Shown: positions 8,496 to 16,655 of the stretch, piece after piece
Position numbering within the stretch: position 1 is the stretch's first letter
Layout of the letters: each line of letters opens with the position of its first letter
Source: an uncultured Eubacteriales bacterium
GTDB lineage: Bacteria > Bacillota > Clostridia > Oscillospirales > CAG-272
Reading direction: 5' to 3'
Assembly (NCBI GenBank): GCA_900549725.1
Contig: URPL01000010.1
Location: 1-61,735 of the forward strand
DNA: 61,735 nucleotides
Notes under the pieces: model-generated
The model's input: only the letters and a program-made list of their open reading frames with translations
Databases searched by the model: none
What the model was told of the DNA's origin: nothing
Position numbers and translations under genes: made by a program

Positions 8496-10048
8496 GCGTT
8501 CTCTCTCCCTTCCTGCTCCTGTTGCGCCATGGCGCGCAGAGCCGTTTTTGCCGCCGTGTCTCCGGCGGAATAGCACATATTGTTACCGTGGCAGCGCGGA
8601 CCGGCAGCGCCGGTCAGATACAGCCCGGGCACGGCAGCGTCTTTGGAAAGCATCATCAGTCTTGTCATCATGCTGTCCCAAAGCGGGGCTTCGTAGCCGT
8701 ATGCGGTGCCTTGCGGCGTGCCGAGATAACGCGCAAAGGTGATCGGGGTTGCGATTTCAATCTCCTCGATATGCGGGCGCAGGGAAACGCCGAGCGTTTT
8801 TTCGACAAGCTCGATCAAATGCGCGGCGTACGCCTCCTTGGCTTTGCGGTAGGAAGTCGGGTCGAGTGAGCCCCATGCATCCTCGCTGAACAGCGCCGTC
8901 AGCGTGCAGATACAGGTGCCCTGCGGGCTGCAGGTCGGGTTTGGGACATTGTAGCAGTTGAAGATTACATAATCGTTGCCTTCTATTTTTCCCATGCGGG
9001 AAAACAATGCATCCTGATCGGCGGTATCGGCAATAAAAACGCTGTAATCCGTGAGACCGAGCGCGGTATTTGAGCGGTTCAGCCCAAGATAAACATTGAA
9101 AAAGCGAATGCCGAAGCGGCGGCTGTTGGCAAGCTTCAGCGCGCGCTTCGGTATTGTATCCGCAGGGAGCATTTTCCCGAAAACGGTGTGCGGATTCAGA
9201 TTTCCGATTACATGCTCTGTGGAAAAGGTGCCAGCCGTTGTTTCAACGCCCGCGATTTTGCCGTCTTCGCAAAGCAGCTTTGTTGCCTCCGTGGAAAACA
9301 GGGCATGCCCGCCGGCTTCATAAAAGAGCTGCATAAGGGCTGTGCTGTTGGCATGCGCAGTGAGCTTTGGAATATAGGCGCCGCGCTCAATATAGTGCGA
9401 CATTGCCACCGCATAATGCAGAAAAGCAAGGCGGCTCAGCGGCATGCCGAGATAGCTCCAATAGGTGCCGAGAATATCCTGTGCCCGCTTTGGCATGTGC
9501 AGCGCCTGTAAAACTTTTTTTGTGGAATGCGCGGCGCAGCGCAGAAAATTCGGATATTGCTCCCGCAAAAATTTTCCGTCCGCTTTTCCGTGAGAGGCGC
9601 TGATGGCATGTGTTGCTCTTGTCATTTCATCGGCAAGGGCAAAAAAGGCTTCGGTGCTTTTGCGGCTGCCGGGCACCTCGCGCTCCATTGCCTTAATAAA
9701 AGAGGAGGTGCCGCACGGCATGCGCACATCCAGGGGCTTCCCCGTGGAATCCTTTCGGATAACACAGCGGAACACATCGGGAATGGGCACCCATTCCGTC
9801 CGCAGCCCGAGCTTTTCCAAAAGCAGTCGCGAGCTGCCTTTGTTATCGTCCGGTCCCCAATCGCAGAATTCGTGCAGCGTTGCGTCAAATTCAAAGCGCC
9901 CGCGCACAAAGCTCGTCGAGCAGCCGCCCGGCGTATTGTTTTTTTCGATCAACAGCGTTTTTTTGCCTGCCTGCGCCAGCTCAAGCGCTGCAACAATGCC
10001 GCTGTTTCCTGCGCCGATGACAACGGCGTCATATCTGATATGGCTCAT
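8486..10048 (-). CDS. CrtI/phytoene-desaturase-like FAD oxidoreductase
   Basis: A 520-residue flavoprotein. The N-terminus carries the Rossmann dinucleotide motif VVIGAGNSGIVAAL, an acidic end of strand 2 (LIEK) and the CrtI-type GGCSTSF. The C-terminal LTGAAGPRCHGNNM is the second FAD contact typical of the phytoene desaturase / carotenoid isomerase group. It is probably soluble; no membrane segment is evident. No carotenoid genes are nearby, so the substrate is unknown. The ATG at 10048 is chosen over two closer to the AGGAG because it alone leaves a normal 7-base spacing. It forms a two-gene operon with the 2Fe-2S reductase. Confidence 0.85.
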   Translation of the reverse strand: MSHIRYDAVVIGAGNSGIVAALELAQAGKKTLLIEKNNTPGGCSTSFVRGRFEFDATLHEFCDWGPDDNKGSSRLLLEKLGLRTEWVPIPDVFRCVIRKDSTGKPLDVRMPCGTSSFIKAMEREVPGSRKSTEAFFALADEMTRATHAISASHGKADGKFLREQYPNFLRCAAHSTKKVLQALHMPKRAQDILGTYWSYLGMPLSRLAFLHYAVAMSHYIERGAYIPKLTAHANSTALMQLFYEAGGHALFSTEATKLLCEDGKIAGVETTAGTFSTEHVIGNLNPHTVFGKMLPADTIPKRALKLANSRRFGIRFFNVYLGLNRSNTALGLTDYSVFIADTADQDALFSRMGKIEGNDYVIFNCYNVPNPTCSPQGTCICTLTALFSEDAWGSLDPTSYRKAKEAYAAHLIELVEKTLGVSLRPHIEEIEIATPITFARYLGTPQGTAYGYEAPLWDSMMTRLMMLSKDAAVPGLYLTGAAGPRCHGNNMCYSAGDTAAKTALRAMAQQEQEGRENACR

Positions 10049-10128
10049 TTTCATACTCCTCAGCAGGTTTCCCAAAAATTCAGACAGAGCAAACGGAAAT
10101 TTTTCAATTTGCCTCTTTATACCCGAAA

Positions 10129-10157
10129 ATTATACCATATCGCGCGCGGAAAGTCAA
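10129..10157 (-). promoter_or_regulatory. Promoter of the flavoprotein-reductase operon
   Basis: Read on the minus strand: TTGACT (10157-10152), 17 bases, perfect TATAAT (10134-10129). The -35 box touches the left edge of the polyvalent-protein relic that begins near 10158. Confidence 0.75.
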
Positions 10158-10160
10158 AAT

Positions 10161-12377
10161 GCAAAAAACGGTGTGGATCTTTCCGTGCAGACGCCGGACG
10201 GCTTTTCCGCGGTTGACACGGAGCTTGTGGCAAACTATGTTGAGCAGCACCTTTTGACCGAGGCGGAGAGCATTCAGCGCGTGGTGCGGCAAAACCGCAC
10301 GCTCGGACACCGCATTCTGCAGTTTATCAATGACCTGCTCGGCAAGATCGGCTTCAAGAGCGCAAAGGAGCGGGCGTTCCTTTTGCGGGCACGCTCTCTG
10401 TATAATGCCGCATTGAAGGAAACGCAGAGCAGTTTCCGCCGCGAACTGCAGCAGAAATATGATGCGCAGAACAGCAGCCTTGACACCGTGCGGGAGCGCT
10501 ATGAAAACGGCGAGCTTTCCGAAGCGGAGGCGGCTGCGGAGCATGACAGACTGTTTGACCCGGAGCTTTATATGGAGCAGCGGAGCGGTGATTCTGCTTT
10601 TTCCATAGAAAAAACGACCGATAATCGGCCGTTTGTACAGATTGATGAGGATATTCTGCAGGGAGTTCCGAAATCGGAATGGAAAAAGACTGTAAAGGAG
10701 GTGCTTAAGCAAAGATTCCCGAACGGTATTCCGCTTGGTAACAATTTGATTCGGATTACCGGGAAAAGCCGAGGTGAGCTTACAAATTCGGGATATACAA
10801 AATATCAACTGTTCAATGCGGACAATGTAGCGGCGGACAAATTCAGAGCTGCGGCAAAGTCAGATGAGGTATTGCATGCGGCTACTGATTGGGTCAGTGA
10901 AGGGGTGAACCATCCGAGAAAAGACAACATTACTAACTTTTCACGCGGAACGGTTTTGCTGCGAATAGGGAAGAATCAATATGAAGCATCCGTCCTTGTT
11001 GCGGGTACGAATCAGGGGATGCTGCGTCTGTATGACATCATAGATCTTGACAAAACAAATTTTACAAAAAAAGAGACGAATACGGTTACAGCCGTGAATC
11101 CGTCACCGGAAGCCGACAGAAAAACCGTATTCCTCTCTACAGACAGTTTAGCACAAAATCAAAATATTGTCAATGGGGAAAACACGGGAATTGAGAAATG
11201 GTCGGTGCAGCATTCCATCAGCCCGAGGCTTGAAGATGATTTTGTCTCTGTGGTGAAGGGCACCTTTGACAAAAACAGCGAGGTTACCATCGGGACGACC
11301 TCAGACTTTCTGACAAACACGCTCGGTGTGCAGGCGCTGCCTGTTACGATGCCGGCGGATAAGGCCTATTCTGCCATCGTGACCGAGGCGAGAGCAAAAG
11401 CGGACGGAAGATACCGTGCGGGCACAAACTACCACGGGCTCGGTGTGCACGGGCTGGCTTTGGCGCTGGAGGCTTCCGAGGACCCGATCGCTGCCTTTGC
11501 ATCAAAACCGAATGCAAACAGCAAGCGATTGAATGCCGTAGTGCTTGTGACAAAGGAGATCCTGCGCGGGAAAAATATTGTGGTGGTGGAAGCGATTGAC
11601 ACAAAAGGCTTTCAAAACGGAAAGCGATTGAATGTCAATAAAATCGTTACCGCGTATGACCGCGCCGCTGTTTTGCGGGATATCGTAGACGCTTCAAACG
11701 ACGGACGGCTGCTCCATCTTGACAAAAAAAGAAGCCAGCAAATCCTTGCTGGGAGCAACGCGTCCAATTCGCGAAGTGCCATACAAGGAATCAATACTGA
11801 CTTTAGTAACAGTATAGCAAACTTCCGGGAAAATGTCAAGTGGGAAAAACAGGGGAAACAAAGTTTTTCCGCAGAATCTCCGACGGCAACCAAAACCCCG
11901 ATGCAGCTTGCAATGGAGCAGGCGCAGCAAAAAGCAGAGCAAAGCGGGCGGCAGAATTCCTACTCTCCGAAAACACCGGAGGAAAAGCGGGACATTGCGG
12001 GAGCCTTCCGGCAATACCTGAACGGGGAAATTGACACGGAGACGCTGCGCAAACGGATCGGCACGGATAAGATCGGGACGGTACTTGACGAGCACGGAGG
12101 GACAGGCAGCGACCTCTCCCGACTGAGCGGGACAGACCTTGCGGCGGCAAGGCTTGTGCAGCAGGCACACCGGGACGGCATCTCCGTGGACGAATACCTG
12201 CGGCAGAATGCAGAGCATTGCCATGTGTGCTGCTTTTTCAAAAACTGTGCCCAATTTGTGACCAATCAAAACGAAAAGCCCTTGAAAATCAAGGGCTTTT
12301 CGTTTTGGCGGAGAGATAGGGATTCGAACCCTAGTTGGGGTATTAGCCCAAACACGATTTCCAGTCGTGCGCCTTAG
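10161..12377 (+). pseudogene. Fragment of a phage/ICE polyvalent protein (MuF-like and BECR-nuclease-like domains)
   Basis: An open frame with no credible start codon or ribosome site; its upstream continuation is merely antisense to the flavoprotein gene. About 700 residues look like the tail of a large mobile-element protein. A charged helical stretch (10170-10600) is followed by a block (about 10620-11080; IDEDILQGVPKSEW, ITGKSRGELTNSG, VLLRIGKNQYEASVL) resembling BECR-type nuclease domains of polyvalent proteins. A second block (about 11200-11760; TLGVQALPVTMPADK, GVHGLALALEASEDPIAAF, NVNKIVTAYDR) resembles the phage MuF C-terminal domain. Gln/Glu/Lys-rich repeats end it. The frame finally runs into the tRNA-Ser. 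I read it as a 5'-truncated relic; the domain names are by resemblance only. Confidence 0.65.
12274..12300 (-). terminator. Terminator of tRNA-Ser
   Basis: Twelve-base perfect stem (12274-12285 with 12289-12300) with a three-base loop, directly downstream of the tRNA on the minus strand. The T-rich 3' arm is followed by CGTTTTG. Confidence 0.75.
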
Positions 12378-12397
12378 ACCAGCTCAGCCATCTCTCC
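12306..12397 (-). tRNA. tRNA-Ser (anticodon GGA), CCA encoded
   Basis: On the minus strand the acceptor arms GGAGAGA and TCTCTCC pair, followed by discriminator G and an encoded CCA. The anticodon loop reads CTGGAAA, giving anticodon GGA for UCC/UCU. A long class II variable arm (GGGCTAATACCCC) and the T-loop GGTTCGAATCC are present. The 3' end faces the mobile-element relic. Confidence 0.96.
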
Positions 12398-12586
12398 ATG
12401 GTGTGCCGCTCATTCACAGCCTGTACAGTATAGCAGTTTTTTGTCGGTTTGTCAAGCCTTTTGAATAAGTTTTTTGCGGGGATTGCTTTTGCCGTGCGCT
12501 TGGCTGGAAAGTATACCGAATGCGAAGACAAATGCGCCGACGGAACTTTACGAATACAATAACACAGTATGACAAGAAATATTTGT

Positions 12587-12627
12587 TTGAAAGCTTTTTC
12601 ACCTTTTTGAAAGTTTTTTTCACCTTT
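12587..12627. repeat. Tandem direct repeat of about 20 bases
   Basis: Two adjacent copies of TTGAAAG followed by a T-tract and CACCTTT (12587-12606 and 12607-12627), differing by one substitution and one extra T. No coding role; possibly a relic or binding array upstream of the GntR gene. Confidence 0.6.
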
Positions 12628-12637
12628 GCAACTTATT

Positions 12638-12649
12638 ATAACATGTTAT
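12638..12649. promoter_or_regulatory. Palindrome, possible upstream GntR operator
   Basis: Perfect 12-base palindrome ATAACATGTTAT. It uses the same ATAACA / TGTTAT half-site as the palindrome at 12823-12834, about 185 bases downstream. Operator role is inference. Confidence 0.35.
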
Positions 12650-12780
12650 GTAATTTATGGTTTACAGCGGCAGCTGAAAACATATGAAGTTTCTGGTTTG
12701 TGAAATAATTTTGGAAAAAATGTAATGTGATTTGTTGAATAAGCACAAAAAATGAAAAGATTATTTGAATATTCTGCGAA

Positions 12781-12809
12781 TTGACGGTTTCCGACAAAAT
12801 GGTTATTAT
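12781..12809 (+). promoter_or_regulatory. Promoter of the GntR-led operon
   Basis: TTGACG at 12781-12786 and TATTAT at 12804-12809 with a 17-base spacer, about 75 bases before the gntR-family start. Confidence 0.6.
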
Positions 12810-12822
12810 AATAATAGACAAG

Positions 12823-12834
12823 TTGTTATAACAA
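12823..12834. promoter_or_regulatory. Palindromic operator candidate just past the start of transcription
   Basis: Perfect palindrome TTGTTATAACAA placed about 7-18 bases after the expected transcription start. This is a position where a bound repressor would block the promoter, which fits autoregulation by the adjacent GntR-family protein. Confidence 0.45.
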
Positions 12835-12882
12835 GATTGAGTCTTGCGCCGCCCGGCGGCGCAAAACGCAGAGGATAACCGT

Positions 12883-13611
12883 ATGATTGAAAGCAATGGC
12901 CCGAAATATTCCAAAGTCAAGCAAACCATTATTCGCAATATTGAAGACGAACTTTATACGGTCGGGCAGATGCTTCCGAGCGAGCGCGAACTTATCGATA
13001 CCTACGGCGTCAGCCGCATCACCGTCCGCCGCGCATTGGCGGAGCTTGAAGCCGAAGGATATATTTATCGGGTGCAGGGGAAAGGCTCTTTCGTAAAAGG
13101 AGAGCAGCACCGCCAGGATCTTTTTTCCCTGACCTCCTGCACGCAGGATATTATCCGGCAGGGCATGTCTCCCTCAAGAAAGGTATACGCCTGCGAGGTA
13201 ACAACGCCGAACAAGCGACAGCAGAATGAGCTTTACCTCAACGACGGAGACAAGGTATTCAAACTCAAGCGTGTTTACCTGGCAGACGACGAGCCGGTGA
13301 ACCTTACCACGACCTATTTGCCTTATAAATATATTGAAGGCATTGAGCGTTTCGATTTTTCCAAAGCCTCTCTTTACGATGTTTTGGAATCGAAATACAA
13401 TATCAAGATCACGCGCGCGATACGGACGATTGAAGCCGTCAGCGCTTACGAAGAAACGGCAAGACTATTGCATGTGGCGGAAAATGTGCCGCTTTTGCTG
13501 TTCAAATGCGTGATTTTCGGCGAAGTCGGCGGCAGGGAGGTTCCGATAGAGACCTTCAAATGCTACTACCGCAGCGACCGATTCAGCTTTTGCATCAATC
13601 AGGTGCGCTGA
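12883..13611 (+). CDS. GntR/HutC-family transcriptional regulator (UTRA effector domain)
   Basis: A 242-residue regulator. Residues about 8-75 form the GntR winged helix (MLPSERELIDTYGVSRITVRR, then YRVQGKGSFV). The remainder is a UTRA-type ligand domain (KLKRVYLADDEPVNLTTTYLPY, ARLLHVAENVPLLLFKCVIF), the domain that senses small sugars, nucleosides or amino acids in the HutC group. The ATG at 12883 has AGAGGA upstream. It opens a run of co-oriented catabolic and transport genes, so it probably represses that operon until the transported compound or a breakdown product binds. Confidence 0.93.
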   Translation: MIESNGPKYSKVKQTIIRNIEDELYTVGQMLPSERELIDTYGVSRITVRRALAELEAEGYIYRVQGKGSFVKGEQHRQDLFSLTSCTQDIIRQGMSPSRKVYACEVTTPNKRQQNELYLNDGDKVFKLKRVYLADDEPVNLTTTYLPYKYIEGIERFDFSKASLYDVLESKYNIKITRAIRTIEAVSAYEETARLLHVAENVPLLLFKCVIFGEVGGREVPIETFKCYYRSDRFSFCINQVR

Positions 13612-13676
13612 GCCAGTTCTTTCATGGTGTATGCCATCGAAGATAAAAACAAAAATAATACAAGGAGCGGAAAATC

Positions 13677-14840
13677 ATGAAAAAGCACTTCAGAATCCTG
13701 AGTCTGTGCCTGGCACTACTCATGCTTGCCGCAGTTTTTGCAGGCTGCAGCAAGGACGGCACGAAAGACAAGGCAAACTTTAAGGTTGCGTTCGTTTGCA
13801 GCGCAGCCGGACAGAACGACACCGGCTACAACAAGTCGGCTTGCGACGCCATTAAGGAAGTTGCGGGCGAGCTCGGTGTTGAGTACAAGATCGTTGAGCC
13901 GACCAACGGTGTTCCCATGGCGCTTGAAACCCTTGCAAATGACGGCTACAACCTCATCTTCAGCCTGGAATATGATTTTGAGGCTCTGATCAACGGCGTC
14001 GGCGGCAGTAAAGCGATTGCCGAGCAGTATCCCGACACCTATTTCGTCGTATTCAACGACAACCCCAATGTCAACGAGGACGGCTCCGTGAAACACAAGA
14101 ACGTTATCTCCGTTTTGTTTGACGTGCACGAAGCTTCCTATCTTGCAGGTTATGCTTATGTTCAGATGAACGAGAACCAGGACAAACTGTTCGGCTCCGA
14201 ATATAAGCTGACCAAACTGGCGGACGGCCGCGCAGCAGGCTTTGTCGGCGGAACGAACTCCAACGGTATTCTGGTTTATTCCTACGGCTTTTTGCAGGGC
14301 ATGGAAAAAGCTGCTGCCGAGTACGATGTGAAGTATGATTACTATGCAAAGTATGACGCGGGCTTTACCGATCCGGCTGTCGGCAGCACCGTGGCGGGCA
14401 CTTTCTATGACAACGGCGCAAACATCGTGTTCGCTGACTGCGGCACCGTAGGCGACGGCATCACCTCCAAAGCAAAGGAAGTGGGCAACATTGCGATCCA
14501 GGTCGACGCAGACCTTGACAGCACGCAGCCCGGCCATATCCTCACCAGCGTTTTGAAGATTACGGGCGTTCCCGTTACCACCATTACCCGTGCATATGCA
14601 GACGGCTCTATTTCCAAGATGGACAACCTGCAGAGCTACAACCTGAATTCCGGCGCTACCGGTATCACCGGCATGACGGTGCTGGGCGAGCATGTTCAGG
14701 ATAAGGAACTCTGGAAAGAAATCACCGACAAGGTCAATGCCGTCGGCGAAGAGATCAAGAGCGGCAAGATCGTAGTTGTCAACGCACAGAACGGCGAGAC
14801 GCTGAATCCCACCGATGTTCCGCACATGAACATCAAGTAA
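13677..14840 (+). CDS. BMP-family substrate-binding lipoprotein of a nucleoside-type ABC transporter
   Basis: A 387-residue extracytoplasmic solute-binding protein. A signal sequence ends in a lipobox AAVFAGC with lipidated Cys24. The mature protein has the BMP/Med fold: AFVCSAAGQNDTGYNKSACDAI carries the Asp and Asn typical of nucleoside contact, and the two-lobed periplasmic-binding pattern continues (GFVGGTNSNGI, IVFADCGTVGDG). Known family members bind purine nucleosides or related compounds. AAGGAGCGG precedes the ATG. A strong hairpin follows the gene, which would raise the amount of this mRNA over the membrane components. Confidence 0.92.
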   Translation: MKKHFRILSLCLALLMLAAVFAGCSKDGTKDKANFKVAFVCSAAGQNDTGYNKSACDAIKEVAGELGVEYKIVEPTNGVPMALETLANDGYNLIFSLEYDFEALINGVGGSKAIAEQYPDTYFVVFNDNPNVNEDGSVKHKNVISVLFDVHEASYLAGYAYVQMNENQDKLFGSEYKLTKLADGRAAGFVGGTNSNGILVYSYGFLQGMEKAAAEYDVKYDYYAKYDAGFTDPAVGSTVAGTFYDNGANIVFADCGTVGDGITSKAKEVGNIAIQVDADLDSTQPGHILTSVLKITGVPVTTITRAYADGSISKMDNLQSYNLNSGATGITGMTVLGEHVQDKELWKEITDKVNAVGEEIKSGKIVVVNAQNGETLNPTDVPHMNIK

Positions 14841-14867
14841 GACCGTAAACTTTGAGATTCCGCCCGC

Positions 14868-14898
14868 TTTGTACGACAGTGATACAGAGCGGGCGGAA
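14868..14898 (+). promoter_or_regulatory. Intercistronic mRNA hairpin after the binding-protein gene
   Basis: An 11-bp perfect stem TTCCGCCCGCT / AGCGGGCGGAA that extends through a T-G wobble and TGTA/TACA, closing a 9-base loop. There is no T-tract, so it is probably a 3' stabiliser or partial attenuator, as commonly found between binding-protein and transporter genes. The rest of the 276-base gap (14841-15116) shows nothing else clear. Confidence 0.6.
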
Positions 14899-15116
14899 CC
14901 CTCTGATAAAGCATATTTTCCGGCATGTACCGCAGCACTTTTCTTCGCACGGTCAATGAGGGGTCCGACAGAATGCAAAAAATCCGAAGATGCGGGATTT
15001 TCGTGTGTTACATGCAAGAGGCGCGCCGCGCAAAGCCGCATGCTGTGAAGGCCGGCGCAGAGCGGAGAGCTTGGCTTTTCCGGCTCTAATTTATCTGATA
15101 ACAGGAGACAGCAGCC

Positions 15117-16655
15117 ATGAGTAAAATTAAAACGATTGACCTGACGAAAAAGTATGACGATTTCGTCGCAAACGACCGCATCAATTTAACGGTCGAGCAG
15201 GGCGAGATCAAATGCATCGTCGGGGAAAACGGCGCGGGAAAAACCACGCTGATGAATATGCTCTACGGCGTACATAAGCCGACCTCTGGCAAGCTGCTGG
15301 TAGATGACAAGGAAGTAACTTTTCACAGCCCGCAGGATGCCATGAAGCACGGCATCGGTATGGTTCATCAGCATTTTAAGCTGGTTCCCAGTCTGACCGT
15401 TTATGAAAATATTTTTTTAGGCACGGAAATTCTGAAAAAGGGAACTCCCTTTATCAATCGCGGCGAAGAGATCAAGAAGGTGCAGGAGCTGATTGAAAAA
15501 TATCATTTTCAGATCAACCCGACCGACCTTGTGATGAATACCTCCGTCGGGCAGCGGCAGCAAATCGAAATACTGAAAATGCTCTATCGCAATGTCGATA
15601 CCCTGATTTTGGACGAACCGACCTCCGTGCTCACCCCGCAGGAGGTTGACCGCCTGATCGACAATCTGCATGAATTGCGGCAGGGCGGAAAAACCATCAT
15701 TGTGATCACGCATAAGCTGCGCGAGGTGATGGCGCTTTCCGATACGATCACGGTGATTAAAGGCGGACGCGTCGTGGGGGAGGTCAAAACATCCGAAACC
15801 AATGAAAAAGAAATCGCGCAGATGATGGTGGGGCGCGATGTGGTTCTGACGGTTGCCAACGACGGCAGCGGCGAGATCGACCCGACCCCGCTGTATGAGG
15901 TGCATAATCTGACGACGGTCAACGAATTCGGAAAAACCGTCGTGGACCATGTCAGCTTCAATGTGCATCGCGGCGAGGTGCTCGGTATCGCCGGCGTGGA
16001 GGGCAACGGGCAGAGCGAGCTTGTTAAGGTGCTCAGCGGCATTCAGCTTGCAACGGAAGGCTCCGTGCGGATCAACGGAGATGATATCACGAATGCTTAT
16101 CCGGCGAAGCTGCGCAAAAAGCATATCGGCATTGTGCCCGAGGATCGCTATGCGGAAGGGCTTTGCCGCGATATGACGCTTTCGGAAAACTGCATCGCCG
16201 GCTACCATAAGCAGCCGCAGCTGAGTCGCTTTGGGCTGATTCGCAATAAAGAAGCGATGCGCCGCACAAAGGAATATATAAAAAAATACGATATCCGCAT
16301 TGTGGATGAGCGCGGCAATCTTTCGCAGCTCTCCGGCGGAAATGCGCAAAAGATCATCATTGCGCGTGAGTTTGAGAGCAATCCCTCTCTGATCATCGCG
16401 TCGCAGCCGACGCGCGGTGTGGATGTCGGTTCGATCGAATTTATCCATAAAAGCCTGCTTGATTTCCGCAACCGCGGCGGGGCAGTGCTGCTGATCTCCT
16501 CCGAGCTTTCCGAGGTTATGAGCCTTTCGGACCGCGTGATCGTCATGTATAAAGGGCGGATCATCGGACAGGTAAACCCGCGCGAGGTCAGCCGCGAAGA
16601 GATCGGCTTGCTTATGGCGGGCGCAAACCAGAAAGGAGATGAGGCAGATGTCTAA
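15117..16655 (+). CDS. Nucleoside-type ABC transporter ATPase, two fused ATPase domains
   Basis: A 512-residue protein with two ABC domains, the form paired with BMP lipoproteins (YufO/NupO type). Domain 1 has Walker A GENGAGKTT, Walker B LILDEPTSVL and a degenerate signature (SVGQRQQIE). Domain 2 has a degenerate Walker A (GVEGNGQSE) but an intact signature LSGGNAQK. This asymmetry is normal for the family. It powers the two permeases that follow. AGGAGA precedes the ATG, and its end overlaps the next gene by eight bases. Confidence 0.93.
   Translation: MSKIKTIDLTKKYDDFVANDRINLTVEQGEIKCIVGENGAGKTTLMNMLYGVHKPTSGKLLVDDKEVTFHSPQDAMKHGIGMVHQHFKLVPSLTVYENIFLGTEILKKGTPFINRGEEIKKVQELIEKYHFQINPTDLVMNTSVGQRQQIEILKMLYRNVDTLILDEPTSVLTPQEVDRLIDNLHELRQGGKTIIVITHKLREVMALSDTITVIKGGRVVGEVKTSETNEKEIAQMMVGRDVVLTVANDGSGEIDPTPLYEVHNLTTVNEFGKTVVDHVSFNVHRGEVLGIAGVEGNGQSELVKVLSGIQLATEGSVRINGDDITNAYPAKLRKKHIGIVPEDRYAEGLCRDMTLSENCIAGYHKQPQLSRFGLIRNKEAMRRTKEYIKKYDIRIVDERGNLSQLSGGNAQKIIIAREFESNPSLIIASQPTRGVDVGSIEFIHKSLLDFRNRGGAVLLISSELSEVMSLSDRVIVMYKGRIIGQVNPREVSREEIGLLMAGANQKGDEADV

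Larger units (their letters stand above)
12398..12882. other. AT-rich intergenic region before the GntR operon
   Basis: A 485-base stretch without a convincing gene, much richer in A+T than its surroundings. It holds a tandem repeat (12587-12627), two palindromes (12638-12649 and 12823-12834) and the promoter at 12781-12809. Short open frames on both strands lack ribosome sites. Confidence 0.7.

Noticed and set aside
9603..10150. First part of a long plus-strand frame running into the polyvalent-protein relic
   Set aside because: This part is antisense to the flavoprotein gene and crosses its promoter, so only the portion after about 10160 is counted.
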